Notes: generated from the letters alone by a model not told the origin. A stretch of 64,000 bases of DNA from Pseudoalteromonas haloplanktis ATCC 14393 (GCF_000238355.1 NZ_AHCA01000016.1:1-64000); one strand, 5' to 3'; counted from the first letter of the stretch, positions 48,839-59,000 are shown. Numbers and translations are program-made.

Positions 48839-49431
48839 GTTATTAGGTCAAGAATATAGCTCATTACCTGGCGTGAGTAGATCATACTGGTGTGGCTTAG
48901 GTGAAACACCTTGTGCTCTGCCATGCCATTGAGTTTGGTTTCATCGAGTAACACAGTGCCATCTGATTGACTGCCTTTTGCTATTAGTGGCATCAAGCCT
49001 ATGGGTAAATCACCAGCAATACTATAAAGCTTAGCATTAAATGGCCAATCGCCATTTTCGGTGAGTAAAAATTCCACACTATTTCTTAAAAACACATCAA
49101 AGCCTTTTTGCTGCATCCTGCGCGCAATATGACTGCCTTTGTGAGGAGTGCCTAAGGTAATGACTTTTTCAACGTTTTGACTTTGTGAAGAGTTAGCTGC
49201 TAAGTAGGCTCGTGCCACTAGCCCGCCCATTGAGTGGCACACAAGTGCGGTGCTTTTATCATCAATAAAATCATCAATCTGTTTAAAAATAGCGGCACGA
49301 TCGGGAGACAATGTATTGTAGGAAAGGTTGAGTATGCTCAAGCCTGACTTTTCTAGTTGCGAACATAAAGGGCGCATAACAAAGCCAGACATATACAATC
49401 CATGTAATACCACAACTTGCTTAATAGCCAT
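48835..49431 (-). CDS. Alpha/beta-hydrolase, lipase-like
   Basis: The 198-residue protein has the oxyanion HGLY motif (VVVLHGLYMSG), the nucleophile elbow CHSMGGLVAR (about residues 65-74), and a candidate His in LSHTSMIYSRQV near the end; an acid residue is likely in DGTVLLDET. It resembles short lipases/esterases such as those fused to PGAP1-type proteins. AGAGGG precedes the ATG. There is no signal peptide, so it acts in the cytoplasm. Substrate unknown. Confidence 0.82.
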   Translation of the reverse strand: MAIKQVVVLHGLYMSGFVMRPLCSQLEKSGLSILNLSYNTLSPDRAAIFKQIDDFIDDKSTALVCHSMGGLVARAYLAANSSQSQNVEKVITLGTPHKGSHIARRMQQKGFDVFLRNSVEFLLTENGDWPFNAKLYSIAGDLPIGLMPLIAKGSQSDGTVLLDETKLNGMAEHKVFHLSHTSMIYSRQVMSYILDLIT

Positions 49432-49455
49432 ACACCCTCTTTTACTAAATACACT

Positions 49456-49992
49456 TTACATTAATTGTACTGGTTTTATCTCAATGTTCACTGAATCAGA
49501 GCTCACCCATACATCACCATCTTGAATGGTGATCGTCAGTGATATATTGCGATCAACTAATGCCGCCAGCGCTTGAGTTGCAGCAAAGTCTAAACTGAAA
49601 ATGCTTAGATTTTTAAACTCATACAACTTAGGTTGATGTTTTTGCCACCAAATTGCTTGGTTGTTTTCACCATAAGTGTATAACACCACTTTTTTAGATT
49701 TATTACAGGCTTTTTTAACGCGCTTCTCGTCTGGTAAGCCAAGTTCAACCCACAGCTCTATTTCTTCACTGTAGTTTTTATGCCACAGTTCAGGCTCATC
49801 ATCAGCCGATAAACCTTTTGTGAATTCTAAACCATCACAGGCATTGAGTGCATACGCAAGCAAGCGGATCATCAAGCGCTGCTCAGTTTCTGATGGGTGT
49901 TGCGCCAAAGTTAAATTAAAGTCTTGGTATACGTGGCGGTCCATATCGCTTAGCGATAACTGCGCCTTAATAATCGTCGATTTAAGAGCCAT
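49456..49992 (-). CDS. yaeQ: YaeQ family protein
   Basis: The sequence matches YaeQ over its length: MALKSTIIKAQLSLSDMDRH, TLAQHPSETEQRLMIRLLAY, and LWVELGLPDEKRVKKA. YaeQ has a fold like PD-(D/E)XK nucleases, but its function is unresolved. The 178-residue length is normal. It lies downstream of hslO on the same strand with a hairpin between. Confidence 0.9.
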   Translation of the reverse strand: MALKSTIIKAQLSLSDMDRHVYQDFNLTLAQHPSETEQRLMIRLLAYALNACDGLEFTKGLSADDEPELWHKNYSEEIELWVELGLPDEKRVKKACNKSKKVVLYTYGENNQAIWWQKHQPKLYEFKNLSIFSLDFAATQALAALVDRNISLTITIQDGDVWVSSDSVNIEIKPVQLM

Positions 49993-50091
49993 AATAGTTT
50001 ATTTGAAAAAATTTGCGCCAGTATAGCGCAATTACGACTGGCACTTGTGAAAATAGTACATAGTTAACCCCACAACAATTTTTAGTGGTAG

Positions 50092-50123
50092 GAGCCATGT
50101 ATAAAAATTTGTATACACGGCTC
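50092..50123. terminator. Hairpin between hslO and yaeQ
   Basis: GAGCC-A-TGTATA and TATACA-C-GGCTC form a 11-bp stem with one mismatch and an 8-base AT loop. It could end hslO transcription. On the plus strand it is followed by TTT. Confidence 0.5.
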
Positions 50124-50174
50124 TTTATGAGGGTTTAGGTAGTACCTGAGCAATGAGTATTTTAAATGAGTGTG

Positions 50175-51020
50175 TTAGTTGAAAATACTTTTCACATCTT
50201 GTTCATTAAACACATAATCTTTTAAGCAGTAGTGACAGCTGATTTTCACTTCTCCATTTTCGGCAACGTCATCTAACAATGCTTGTTGGCCTACATTAAC
50301 CAGTGCGGTGATGGTTTTCTCTCTACTACAACCACATTTAAATTGGATTGTTTGCGGCTCATATACGCGAGGGTTATCTTCATGGTACAGGCGTGTTAAT
50401 ACCGTGGCGGCATCAAGCTTTAAGAGTTCTTCATCTTTAATAGTATTACTAAGCGCTTCTAAATGGATAAAGTCTTCAACAGATTTTTCTTTATTAACAG
50501 GGAGTACCTGTAGTAATAAACCCGCAGCCTTTGCATTATCTGCGGTGGTGTCTGTGGCAAACCATAGGCGAGTTTGTAATTGCTCTGACTGAGTGAAATA
50601 AGCTTCTAGACATGCAGCTAAGGTATCGTGCTCAAGCGGCACTATACCTTGGTAACGTTCTCCCTTGGTTGGGGTTATAGTCAATACCATTACACCATTG
50701 CCAATTAAATCTTGAATTGTTGAGCCTGTTACTTCACTTTGTAAGCGAGCAATACCGCGCATGTTTTGTTTATGGTCACCATTGATAACGGCGTATTTCA
50801 CTGGGCCATCGCCTTGCAGTTGCACGGCAATGTCACCTTCAAACTTTAAAGTCGCAGTAAGTAGACAGGTTGCGACCAATAACTCCCCTAATAGTGCTTG
50901 TACTGGAGCTGGGTAATTATGATTGGCAATCATTTCATTATAAGCTTGCTCTATTTGCACGAGTTCGCCGCGGACGTCTAGTTGATCAAATGTATAACGA
51001 TGAAGTAAATCTTGTTGCAT
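50175..51020 (-). CDS. hslO: Redox-regulated chaperone Hsp33
   Basis: Hsp33 holds unfolding proteins when oxidised. The 281-residue length and the C-terminal zinc/redox switch cysteines (CGC in FKCGCSRE and CHYC in ISCHYCLKDY) are diagnostic, as are LATCLLTATLKFEGDI-type helices near residue 50. It is 12 bases downstream of hslR and forms the heat-shock hslR-hslO pair, as in other gammaproteobacteria. Confidence 0.95.
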   Translation of the reverse strand: MQQDLLHRYTFDQLDVRGELVQIEQAYNEMIANHNYPAPVQALLGELLVATCLLTATLKFEGDIAVQLQGDGPVKYAVINGDHKQNMRGIARLQSEVTGSTIQDLIGNGVMVLTITPTKGERYQGIVPLEHDTLAACLEAYFTQSEQLQTRLWFATDTTADNAKAAGLLLQVLPVNKEKSVEDFIHLEALSNTIKDEELLKLDAATVLTRLYHEDNPRVYEPQTIQFKCGCSREKTITALVNVGQQALLDDVAENGEVKISCHYCLKDYVFNEQDVKSIFN

Positions 51021-51032
51021 GAGTGGCTTTAC

Positions 51033-51452
51033 CTAACTTGATTTCATTTTTAAAAGTTCGCGTCTTTGCTTTTTATCTGGTTTACGATCCGGATGCGGTG
51101 CAAAAAAGCTATTGTTCTTGCGCGCGATGCTATTGGCTTCGCGTTTTTCGATACTTGCATCTGATTCTTGATACAAGGTTTGAGCAATGGGGGCACTTAA
51201 GCGTTTATCAAGTAATTTAAGCACAGTGATAACTTTTTCATCAACTCCTTGAGCAAGTTTAATCACGGCATCTAATTCGACTATTTTGCTAGGTTTAGTG
51301 CGTTGACCATTATAATGCACTTTACCACCTTGCACCATGTCCCGTGCGATTGCGCGGGTTTTATAAAAGCGAGCAGCCCACAACCACTTGTCTAAGCGGA
51401 CACTCATTGCTTCATCTTTTGACGTGGAATTACGGGTGTTACTTTTTGACAC
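51033..51452 (-). CDS. hslR: Heat-shock protein 15 (S4-domain ribosome-associated)
   Basis: The S4 RNA-binding domain VRLDKWLWAARFYKTRAIAR and the later VHYNGQRTKPSKIVE match Hsp15, which rescues stalled 50S subunits with peptidyl-tRNA. The Lys/Arg-rich tail (PHPDRKPDKKQRRELLK) is also typical. I chose the GTG at 51452, with AGAG seven bases upstream; an ATG 15 codons later (MSVRLDKW) is the alternative and closer to the E. coli start. Confidence 0.92.
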   Translation of the reverse strand: MSKSNTRNSTSKDEAMSVRLDKWLWAARFYKTRAIARDMVQGGKVHYNGQRTKPSKIVELDAVIKLAQGVDEKVITVLKLLDKRLSAPIAQTLYQESDASIEKREANSIARKNNSFFAPHPDRKPDKKQRRELLKMKSS

Positions 51453-51658
51453 AATTGTACTCTTTAAAAGCGTGGCTCTGTAAGGCAAAATTTAGCATGA
51501 AACTTACTAACAAAGAAATAGTCGAAGCTTTTCAGGTTCATCGTAAGCGTTAATTTACCTTGTTTACAAAGTTTAATATTAGTGCGCTTGTTGAATGAAA
51601 AATGAAAAGGTACTATAGGCCAGCGATAAAGCAGTAAATTAAAATAAGAACATCATTT

Positions 51659-52606
51659 ATGGAACAACGATTACAACAGCTAAAACACTTAGTAAGTAAA
51701 TTACCCCATGCTAAATTGAGTTGGGTGGTAACGCTTTTAGCCGTTGTTTATATTGCCTTTTTAGCTGCAAAGTTATTTTGGCTAATATGGCCCTTGCCTG
51801 CTAACCAAAGCCTTTCTCCAAGCTATATTAATACTGCTACAGGTAAACCCGAACGCGTAAATACGCAATCAATTTTAGAGCAAAACTTGTTTGGTAAGGC
51901 TGATGCAGCCCCTAAAAAACCAGTAAGTAAGCAAACACAAGTTATTAACAATGCTCCAGAAACACGATTAAGTATTAATTTAACTGGTATCGTTGCGGTC
52001 AGTGGCAATGATCTGACCGGTTTGGCAATTATTGAATCTCAAGGGCAACAAACAACTTATTTAGTTGATGATGTTATACAGGGCACGCGCGCTAAACTAG
52101 CGCAAGTATTGCCTGACCGCGTAATTTTAGATGTCAGTGGTCGCTTTGAAACATTAATGCTAGATGGTATGGATTTTACCAAAACAGTATCAATGCCTGT
52201 ACTTGCTGAGCGCGAAAGTGATGAGCCAGAACTTGACGCCGGCCCGCAAATGGAAAGTGATCGACAAATAGATGTAACAGCGGACCAAGATGTAAAAGAA
52301 GAAATTATAGAAACTCGGGAAGAACTGTTAAAGGATCCCGGTAAATTATTTGATTATATTCGAGTGTCTCAGGCTATGAAAGACGGTGAACTAGTTGGTT
52401 ACCGTTTAAGCCCAGGTAAAGATCCTGCCTTATTTACTAAGATGGGACTACAAAATAATGATTTAGCTGTTTCGATTAACGGCTATCAACTAACTGATTT
52501 ACAACAGGCCATGTCAGCTATTAACGAGCTGCGTAATAGCACCGATGCAAACATCACGATTGAACGTGATGGCGAGCAAATCGATGTACAATTTAGCCTG
52601 CAATAA
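51659..52606 (+). CDS. gspC: Type II secretion protein GspC
   Basis: This is an inner-membrane protein with one N-terminal helix (about residues 22-45, LSWVVTLLAVVYIAFLAAKL), an HR domain near 108-175 (TRLSINLTGIVAVSGNDLTG), and a C-terminal PDZ-like domain (YRLSPGKDPALFTKMGLQNN). It links the platform to the secretin. It is the first gene of the gsp operon; the 206-base gap in front likely holds the promoter. Confidence 0.93.
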   Translation: MEQRLQQLKHLVSKLPHAKLSWVVTLLAVVYIAFLAAKLFWLIWPLPANQSLSPSYINTATGKPERVNTQSILEQNLFGKADAAPKKPVSKQTQVINNAPETRLSINLTGIVAVSGNDLTGLAIIESQGQQTTYLVDDVIQGTRAKLAQVLPDRVILDVSGRFETLMLDGMDFTKTVSMPVLAERESDEPELDAGPQMESDRQIDVTADQDVKEEIIETREELLKDPGKLFDYIRVSQAMKDGELVGYRLSPGKDPALFTKMGLQNNDLAVSINGYQLTDLQQAMSAINELRNSTDANITIERDGEQIDVQFSLQ

Positions 52607-52629
52607 CCTAGCTTTGGAGTTCTAATATA

Positions 52630-54690
52630 ATGGTTCACGCGCTACACCTCAAAAAAATCAGAAAAGGGTTAGCTAAGTACGCAACACTTTTTTTTGCGGC
52701 TAGTTTATCTCTATCGGTGTCTGCCGTGGAGTATGCTGCAAACTTTAAAGGGACCGATATTAACGAGTTCATAAATATCGTTGGTAAGAATCTGAATAAA
52801 ACCGTCATTATTGATCCTAACGTGCGTGGAAAAGTAAATGTGCGTAGTTATGAATTGATGGACGAGGCGCTTTATTATCAATTCTTTTTAAATGTTTTAG
52901 AGGTTTACGGCTATTCAGTCGTTGAAATGGATAATGGCATTTTAAAGATCGAAAAAAGCTCTGATGCAAAAAAATCAAACGTGCCGTTAGTCACGCAAGA
53001 TGATCAAGCTCGTGGAGATATGATGATCACCCGCGTTGTGCGCGTTAAAAATGTGAGTGTGCAAGAGCTTGGTCCATTAGTACGCCAGTTTAGCGATCAA
53101 AAGGATGGTGGTCATGTAGCAAACTTCAACGCCGCTAACGTAATGATGTTGACCGGCCATGCTGCGTCAGTAAATCGTCTTGTGGAAATTATTCGCTCAG
53201 TTGACCAAGCGGGTGATAAACGCGTTGATATTGTGAAGCTAAACTTTGCTACGGCAGATGATGTGGTTTCTGTTGTCGAAAATATTTATAAAGATAGCGG
53301 CAAAGGCAGTATTCCTGAATTTTTGATCCCTAAAGTAGTCGCCGATGGTCGTACCAATAGCGTAATTGTTAGTGGTGAAGGTCAAGCTAGAACTCGTGCA
53401 ATTGAATTAATTAAACGCTTAGATGGTGAATTACAAAGCCAAGGTAATACGAAAGTAATTTATCTTAATTACGCAAACTCTGAAGACTTAGTAAAAGTGC
53501 TACAAGGGGTAAGTAAAACCCTAGCCGAAGAAGGCCAAGGTGCGGCAACTAAAACTCGTAGCCGCAGTCAAAATGAAACCAGTATTGAAGCGCATCCTGA
53601 TTCCAATTCATTAGTCATTACTGCACAACCTGATACTATGCGTTCACTGGAGTCGGTTATTGAGCGTTTGGATATCCGCCGCGCGCAAGTACTTGTTGAA
53701 GCCATTATTGTTGAAGTAATGGAAGCCGATGGGATTAACTTTGGCTTACAGTGGATTACAGAGCAAGGTGGCATGATGCAGTTTAATAACGGCAGTACCG
53801 TGCCTGTTGGCTCACTTGCTGTTGCCGCAGAGCAAGCTCGCGATACGACAGTAACAAAAACCGTCACTGGCGATAATGCCGAATTAAACGAGTATGACGA
53901 AACAGTTGAAGGTGACTTAGGTCCTCTAGCTACATTACTCGGTGGTATCAATGGCTTAGCCATGGGTATTATCAAAAATGACTGGGGCGCGATTATTCAG
54001 GCGGTCTCTACTGATACTAACTCTAATATTCTTGCTACGCCTTCTGTTACCACTATGGATAACGAAGAAGCGTCAATCATTGTTGGTCAAGAAGTGCCTA
54101 TTATCACCGGCTCACAAACTGGTTCTAACAATTCAAACCCATTCCAAACAGTTGAGCGCCAAGAAGTGGGTGTAAAACTAAAAGTAACACCGCAGATTAA
54201 TGATGGTACTGCTGTACAGTTAACTATCGAGCAAGAAGTGTCAGGTGTAAGCGGTGCTACTTCAGTTGATATTTCAATTAATAAACGTGCAATTAAAACC
54301 ACGGTGATGGCTGATGATGGTGGCATGGTGGTACTGGGTGGTCTAATCGATGAAGACGTGCAAGAAAGTGTCTCTAAAGTGCCATTGTTAGGTGATATTC
54401 CTATTCTTGGTCATTTATTCCGTTCAACTAGCACCAGTAAACGTAAACGTAACTTAATCGTGTTTATTCGCCCAACGATTGTTCGTGATGGCATTAAAAT
54501 GAATAAACTCAGCCACAGTAAATATAACTTTATTCGTGGTGAGCAGTATAAACAGAAAGAAGATGGTATTGATCTAATGCCGCTCACTGAAGCGCCTATC
54601 TTACCTGAGTGGAATGATGCCCTGGTACTGCCGCCGACCTATGAAGAGTATTTAAAGCAACAAAACGCAGATGAGCGCAATAATGACTGA
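52630..54690 (+). CDS. gspD: Type II secretion secretin GspD
   Basis: The outer-membrane secretin has a signal peptide, N0-N3 domains (NFKGTDINEFINIVGKNLNK; TVIIDPNVRGKVNVRS), and the C-terminal barrel with the VPLLGDIPILGHLFRST motif. The 686-residue length is normal. GGAG precedes the start. Its 3' end overlaps gspE by eight bases. No gspS pilotin is adjacent. Confidence 0.95.
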   Translation: MVHALHLKKIRKGLAKYATLFFAASLSLSVSAVEYAANFKGTDINEFINIVGKNLNKTVIIDPNVRGKVNVRSYELMDEALYYQFFLNVLEVYGYSVVEMDNGILKIEKSSDAKKSNVPLVTQDDQARGDMMITRVVRVKNVSVQELGPLVRQFSDQKDGGHVANFNAANVMMLTGHAASVNRLVEIIRSVDQAGDKRVDIVKLNFATADDVVSVVENIYKDSGKGSIPEFLIPKVVADGRTNSVIVSGEGQARTRAIELIKRLDGELQSQGNTKVIYLNYANSEDLVKVLQGVSKTLAEEGQGAATKTRSRSQNETSIEAHPDSNSLVITAQPDTMRSLESVIERLDIRRAQVLVEAIIVEVMEADGINFGLQWITEQGGMMQFNNGSTVPVGSLAVAAEQARDTTVTKTVTGDNAELNEYDETVEGDLGPLATLLGGINGLAMGIIKNDWGAIIQAVSTDTNSNILATPSVTTMDNEEASIIVGQEVPIITGSQTGSNNSNPFQTVERQEVGVKLKVTPQINDGTAVQLTIEQEVSGVSGATSVDISINKRAIKTTVMADDGGMVVLGGLIDEDVQESVSKVPLLGDIPILGHLFRSTSTSKRKRNLIVFIRPTIVRDGIKMNKLSHSKYNFIRGEQYKQKEDGIDLMPLTEAPILPEWNDALVLPPTYEEYLKQQNADERNND

Positions 54691-56242
54691 TGCAATCACT
54701 GAGATCACCGATGAGCACGCTAAGCCGTTAGATAACAGCGAATTGATGACTAGCGATGACTTGGTCGAGCTGCCAAATAAGCGATTGCCGTTTTCTTATG
54801 CGCGACGTGCTGGCATGTTATTAAGTAAGAATAATGATGACCGAGTAGTTTTCTATCGTGGTGAGCTCGATATAGATGCACTGCTAGAAGTACGCCGCAT
54901 CGCTGGGCACGGTTTTACGCTTGAGCAATTACCGGATGATAAATTTGAGTTGTTACTAGAAGCCTCTTATCAACGCGATAGCTCGGAAACCCAGCAGATG
55001 ATGGAAGATATCGGTAATGAAGTTGATTTATTCTCGCTTGCTGAAGAAATGCCGCAAACTGAAGATTTATTAGCAGGCGATGATGATGCGCCAATTATTA
55101 AGCTGATCAATGCGATGCTCAGTGAGGCGATTAAAGAAGGTGCCTCGGATATTCATATTGAAACCTTTGAGCAAGAGTTAGTGATCCGTTTTCGGGTTGA
55201 TGGTGTGCTTAAAGAAGTACTGAAACCAAACCGTAAGCTGGCCTCGTTACTTGTTTCGCGTATTAAGGTAATGGCGAAACTCGATATTGCTGAAAAGCGT
55301 ATCCCACAAGATGGACGAATTAGTTTAAGGATTGCCGGACGTGCAGTTGATGTCCGGGTATCAACTATGCCATCAAGTTTTGGTGAGCGTGTAGTACTGC
55401 GTTTACTCGATAAAAATAACGCCCGCTTAAACCTTGAAGATTTAGGTATGACGTTGCGTAACCGTGAGTTATTTTCTGACCTGATCAGCAAACCGCACGG
55501 TATCATTTTGGTGACCGGGCCAACAGGCTCCGGTAAAAGTACCACGCTGTATGCGGGAATGAGCCAAATTAATTCTCGCGACCGTAATATTTTAACGGTT
55601 GAAGATCCAATCGAGTATGAAATCCCAGGCATTGGTCAAACACAGGTCAATACCAAAGTTGATATGACCTTTGCTCGTGGCCTGCGTGCCATATTGCGTC
55701 AAGATCCTGATGTGGTGATGGTTGGTGAAATACGTGACCTTGAAACCGCGCAAATAGGCGTTCAAGCTTCATTAACGGGTCACTTAGTGATGTCTACGTT
55801 GCATACAAATACTGCCGCGGGTGCAATATCGCGTATGGAAGACATGGGGGTTGAGCCTTTCTTATTATCATCCTCCTTACTCGGTGTGCTTTCACAACGA
55901 CTAGTACGAACTTTATGTAACAGCTGTAAAGAAGCACATGTAGCCGATGAGCGAGAATGTGAATTACTTGGCGTACCATTTGCTGAGCCGCCGACAATTT
56001 ATCGAGCAGTTGGCTGTGAAGAGTGTAACTTTAATGGTTATCGTGGTCGTACAGGTATTCACGAACTGTTGGTCGTTGATGAAACTGTGCGTGAACTAGT
56101 GCACAGTGGTAAAGGTGAGCAGAGTGTTGAAAAGTACATTCGTAAGCATACGCCAAGTATTCGCCAAGATGGTTGCAGCCGTGTATTAGCTGGTAAAACG
56201 ACCCTTGAAGAAGTATTACGTGTAACACGTGAGGAAGGCTAA
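54683..56242 (+). CDS. gspE: Type II secretion ATPase GspE
   Basis: The cytoplasmic ATPase has a Walker A GPTGSGKSTTLY (about residues 278-289), an Asp box GEIRDLETAQIG, a His box TLHTN, and two CxxC zinc pairs (CNSC and CEEC, about residues 411-450). It powers pseudopilus assembly. I chose the ATG at 54683 (MTDAITEI); an ATG four codons earlier is also in frame. It is followed by gspF after two bases. Confidence 0.95.
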   Translation: MTDAITEITDEHAKPLDNSELMTSDDLVELPNKRLPFSYARRAGMLLSKNNDDRVVFYRGELDIDALLEVRRIAGHGFTLEQLPDDKFELLLEASYQRDSSETQQMMEDIGNEVDLFSLAEEMPQTEDLLAGDDDAPIIKLINAMLSEAIKEGASDIHIETFEQELVIRFRVDGVLKEVLKPNRKLASLLVSRIKVMAKLDIAEKRIPQDGRISLRIAGRAVDVRVSTMPSSFGERVVLRLLDKNNARLNLEDLGMTLRNRELFSDLISKPHGIILVTGPTGSGKSTTLYAGMSQINSRDRNILTVEDPIEYEIPGIGQTQVNTKVDMTFARGLRAILRQDPDVVMVGEIRDLETAQIGVQASLTGHLVMSTLHTNTAAGAISRMEDMGVEPFLLSSSLLGVLSQRLVRTLCNSCKEAHVADERECELLGVPFAEPPTIYRAVGCEECNFNGYRGRTGIHELLVVDETVRELVHSGKGEQSVEKYIRKHTPSIRQDGCSRVLAGKTTLEEVLRVTREEG

Positions 56243-56244
56243 CC

Positions 56245-57480
56245 ATGGCAGCATTTGAATACCGCGCTTTAGACAGTCGTGGCAAAGAAAAAAAAGGTAT
56301 TCAAGAAGCGGACACTGCAAAGCAAATTCGCCAGTCTTTACGTGAACAAGGGCTTACTCCCCTTGAAGTGGTTGCGGCCGCAGAAGGTGAAAAGCATGTC
56401 AAAGGTGAAAAAAGCTCACTTTTTGGTAGTTTTTTTAAACCGAAAATATCCACCTCTGATCTTGCGTTAATTACCCGTCAATTAGCGACTTTAATTCAAT
56501 CGGCACTGCCAGTTGAAGGGGCGGTGATGGCCGTAGCTGAGCAATGTGAGAAACCGCGCATGAAACGTATGCTTATGTCAGTACGTTCAAAAGTGGTTGA
56601 GGGTTATACGCTTGCTGATGGGATGTCAGAGTTTCCTCATGTATTTGATAACTTATATCGCGCCATGGTGGCCGCAGGTGAAAAGTCAGGCCATTTAGAT
56701 GCCGTATTGAACCGTTTGGCTGATTACACAGAGCAACGTCAACACATGCGCAGTCAAATCACTCAAGCGATGGTTTACCCTGTGATCTTAGTTATTTTTG
56801 CAATCGGTATCGTTTCAATATTACTTGGTACTGTTGTACCAAAAATATTAAAGACGTTTGAAAAGTCGAAGCAGGTGTTGCCTTGGACTACAGAATGGGT
56901 AATGGCGGCCAGTAACTTTGTACAAAACTATTGGTTGATCACTTTAGTACTATTCACCGCAACAGTAATTGGCGTTAAACACGCATTAAAACAACCTAAA
57001 ATTCGTTTTTGGTATGACTCTAAAGTTTTAATGCTACCGGGAATTGGTAAAGTCGCACGTAGTATCAATACAGCCCGTTTTGCCCGTACCTTGAGCATTT
57101 TGTCATCAAGCTCAGTGCCGCTACTTGAAGGTATGCGTATTTCTGGTGGGGTATTAATCAATGAGAAAATTAAAAAGTCAGTAGCCGATGCCGCTACTCG
57201 TGTCAGTGAAGGGGCCAGCTTAAGAGCCTCTTTACAGCAAACCAAATTATTCCCGCCGATGATGCTGCATATGATCGCAAGTGGTGAAAAATCAGGCGAG
57301 CTTGAGCAGATGCTTGAGCGTGCTGCAAACAACCAAGATCGTGAATTTGAAAGCATGGTAAATGTCTCGCTAAAACTCTTAGAGCCTGCGATGATAGCGT
57401 CCATGGCGGTTATTGTATTGTTTATCGTTATGGCAATATTGCAGCCTATCATGGCTATGAATAAAGCGATTGGACTTTAA
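56245..57480 (+). CDS. gspF: Type II secretion platform protein GspF
   Basis: This inner-membrane protein of 411 residues has two GspF domains, seen in ITRQLATLIQSALPVEGAVM and ARTLSILSSSSVPLLEGMRI, and three helices (about 168-190, 220-240, 375-397). It interacts with GspE and GspL at the base of the pseudopilus. Confidence 0.95.
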   Translation: MAAFEYRALDSRGKEKKGIQEADTAKQIRQSLREQGLTPLEVVAAAEGEKHVKGEKSSLFGSFFKPKISTSDLALITRQLATLIQSALPVEGAVMAVAEQCEKPRMKRMLMSVRSKVVEGYTLADGMSEFPHVFDNLYRAMVAAGEKSGHLDAVLNRLADYTEQRQHMRSQITQAMVYPVILVIFAIGIVSILLGTVVPKILKTFEKSKQVLPWTTEWVMAASNFVQNYWLITLVLFTATVIGVKHALKQPKIRFWYDSKVLMLPGIGKVARSINTARFARTLSILSSSSVPLLEGMRISGGVLINEKIKKSVADAATRVSEGASLRASLQQTKLFPPMMLHMIASGEKSGELEQMLERAANNQDREFESMVNVSLKLLEPAMIASMAVIVLFIVMAILQPIMAMNKAIGL

Positions 57481-57554
57481 CAGTTTTAGGGATTTCGTAA
57501 TGCATTTTCAGCGTGTTACGATGGTTAATTATTAAGAACAACAGAGGTATGTAC

Positions 57555-57974
57555 GTGAATAAACAAGCAGGTTTCTCATTACTCGAAGTTATGGTGGTAC
57601 TGGTTATCATTGGCATGATTATGTCGATCGTGGCACCCAATATTATGGGTCAGCAAGAAGAAGCTGCGTTAGATAAAGCGCATCTTGATATTCAGCAATT
57701 AGAAGATGCGATGAGTCTTTATAAATTAAAGAACAAAGCGTACTTAACCACAGAGCAAGGCCTTGAAGGGTTAGTGACAAAAACGAGCATTGAGCCAGTA
57801 CCAAAGCGTTTTCCTGAAGGTGGCTTTATTTCTAAATTACCAGAAGATCCATGGGGTAACCCGTATCAGCTAATCAGCCCGGGAGAAATCGGCAAAATAG
57901 ATTTATTTTCTATGGGGCCAGATGGCGAAGCGGGTACTGATGATGACATTGGTAACTGGGATGAAGAAAAATAA
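57555..57974 (+). CDS. gspG: Type II secretion major pseudopilin GspG
   Basis: The prepilin leader MNKQAG is followed by FSLLEVMVVLVIIGMIMSIV. The C-terminal DPWGNPYQL and FSMGPDGEAGTDDDIGNW form the calcium-binding loop of GspG. I chose GTG at 57555 because AGAGG lies seven bases upstream; an ATG at 57549 is too close to that site. Confidence 0.95.
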   Translation: MNKQAGFSLLEVMVVLVIIGMIMSIVAPNIMGQQEEAALDKAHLDIQQLEDAMSLYKLKNKAYLTTEQGLEGLVTKTSIEPVPKRFPEGGFISKLPEDPWGNPYQLISPGEIGKIDLFSMGPDGEAGTDDDIGNWDEEK

Positions 57975-58020
57975 TAATGCATTTTGAAGAAGCGTTTTTA
58001 TACTCAGTATTGAGCTTAGC

Positions 58021-58623
58021 ATGTTATTAAGCTGCAATGAGTCGCGCTTTGCAAAGCTAAAGTCACCAAGTCGTGGCTTTAGCTTAATTGAAATTTTAGT
58101 TGTACTAGTGGTGATTGCCTTTGCCACAAAAATGGTGGTATACAGCCTTGACGGTGGTGATGAAGACGAGCTGGATAAACAAGCGCTGAGACTGCATACC
58201 ACGATTAATATGGCCTCTGAATTTGCAATATTAAATCAAGTTGAACTCGGCTTTCACTTAGATAAGAATACGTTCGAGTTTTTAGTGTTTGATGGTGAAA
58301 AGTGGGTTACCTTTGACCGTGAAAAGTTGTTTGCGCCAATTACTGTCGATGAACGTTTAAAGTTAACGCTTAATATAGACGATTTAGCTTGGTCACAGGA
58401 TAATTTATTAGAGCAGTCTAATTGGCGAGAGCTCATGAGTGGCGGCGACGACGAAAGTTTACTCGAATTACAAAAAATGAAAATTCCACAAGTACTACTT
58501 TTATCCTCAGGTGAAGTCAGTGCATTTCAACTTATCTATGAATTACAAGACGAAAAAGACCCTGTGTACTTCATTGAGGGGGAATTTTCGGCGCCAGTGA
58601 ACTTACGCAGAGAGCCAGAATAA
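58021..58623 (+). CDS. gspH: Type II secretion minor pseudopilin GspH
   Basis: The leader is long (MLLSCNESRFAKLKSPSRG) before the cleavage site at FSLIEILVVLVVIAF, followed by the GspH globular domain. The 200-residue length is typical. It overlaps gspI by one base. Confidence 0.9.
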   Translation: MLLSCNESRFAKLKSPSRGFSLIEILVVLVVIAFATKMVVYSLDGGDEDELDKQALRLHTTINMASEFAILNQVELGFHLDKNTFEFLVFDGEKWVTFDREKLFAPITVDERLKLTLNIDDLAWSQDNLLEQSNWRELMSGGDDESLLELQKMKIPQVLLLSSGEVSAFQLIYELQDEKDPVYFIEGEFSAPVNLRREPE

Positions 58624-59000
58624 TGCATAACAAAAATCAAGGTTTTACCTTACTAGAAGTTATGGTGGCGCTGAGTATTTGCGCTATGGCTGGGATTGCT
58701 GCGATGCAAGCGACAGGTGAGCACATTAATCATTTATCAAGCCTTGAAGAGCAAACGTATGCTTCATGGGTCGCTGAAAATGTATTGATTGAACAGCGCA
58801 CCTTAGGTGAAAAGTGGCAAGGCAAAAATGGCGCGAAAGGCACTGAAACAATGGCCGGTATAGACTGGTATTGGCGACAAGACACTGAAGTGACAGCAGA
58901 TAAAAGTTTTGTAAAAGTCACCATTAATGTATTTAGTGATGAAAAGCTTGAGCACTCAGTTTATGAGCTAAGCAGCTATCTAAATAAAGGCAGTAAGTAA
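58623..59000 (+). CDS. gspI: Type II secretion minor pseudopilin GspI
   Basis: The leader MHNKNQG is cleaved before FTLLEVMVALSICAMAGIA, and the short globular part (125 residues in all) with WVAENVLIEQR fits GspI. GspI, J and K form the tip complex of the pseudopilus. The ATG overlaps the gspH stop. Confidence 0.93.
   Translation: MHNKNQGFTLLEVMVALSICAMAGIAAMQATGEHINHLSSLEEQTYASWVAENVLIEQRTLGEKWQGKNGAKGTETMAGIDWYWRQDTEVTADKSFVKVTINVFSDEKLEHSVYELSSYLNKGSK

Noticed and set aside
51497..51553. 18-codon frame starting MKLTNKEIVEAF before gspC
   Set aside because: It is too short to support and has no clear ribosome site; it may be part of the gsp leader.
56928..57452. 174-codon minus-strand open frame inside gspF
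   Set aside because: It lies opposite a well supported gspF gene and has no recognisable product.
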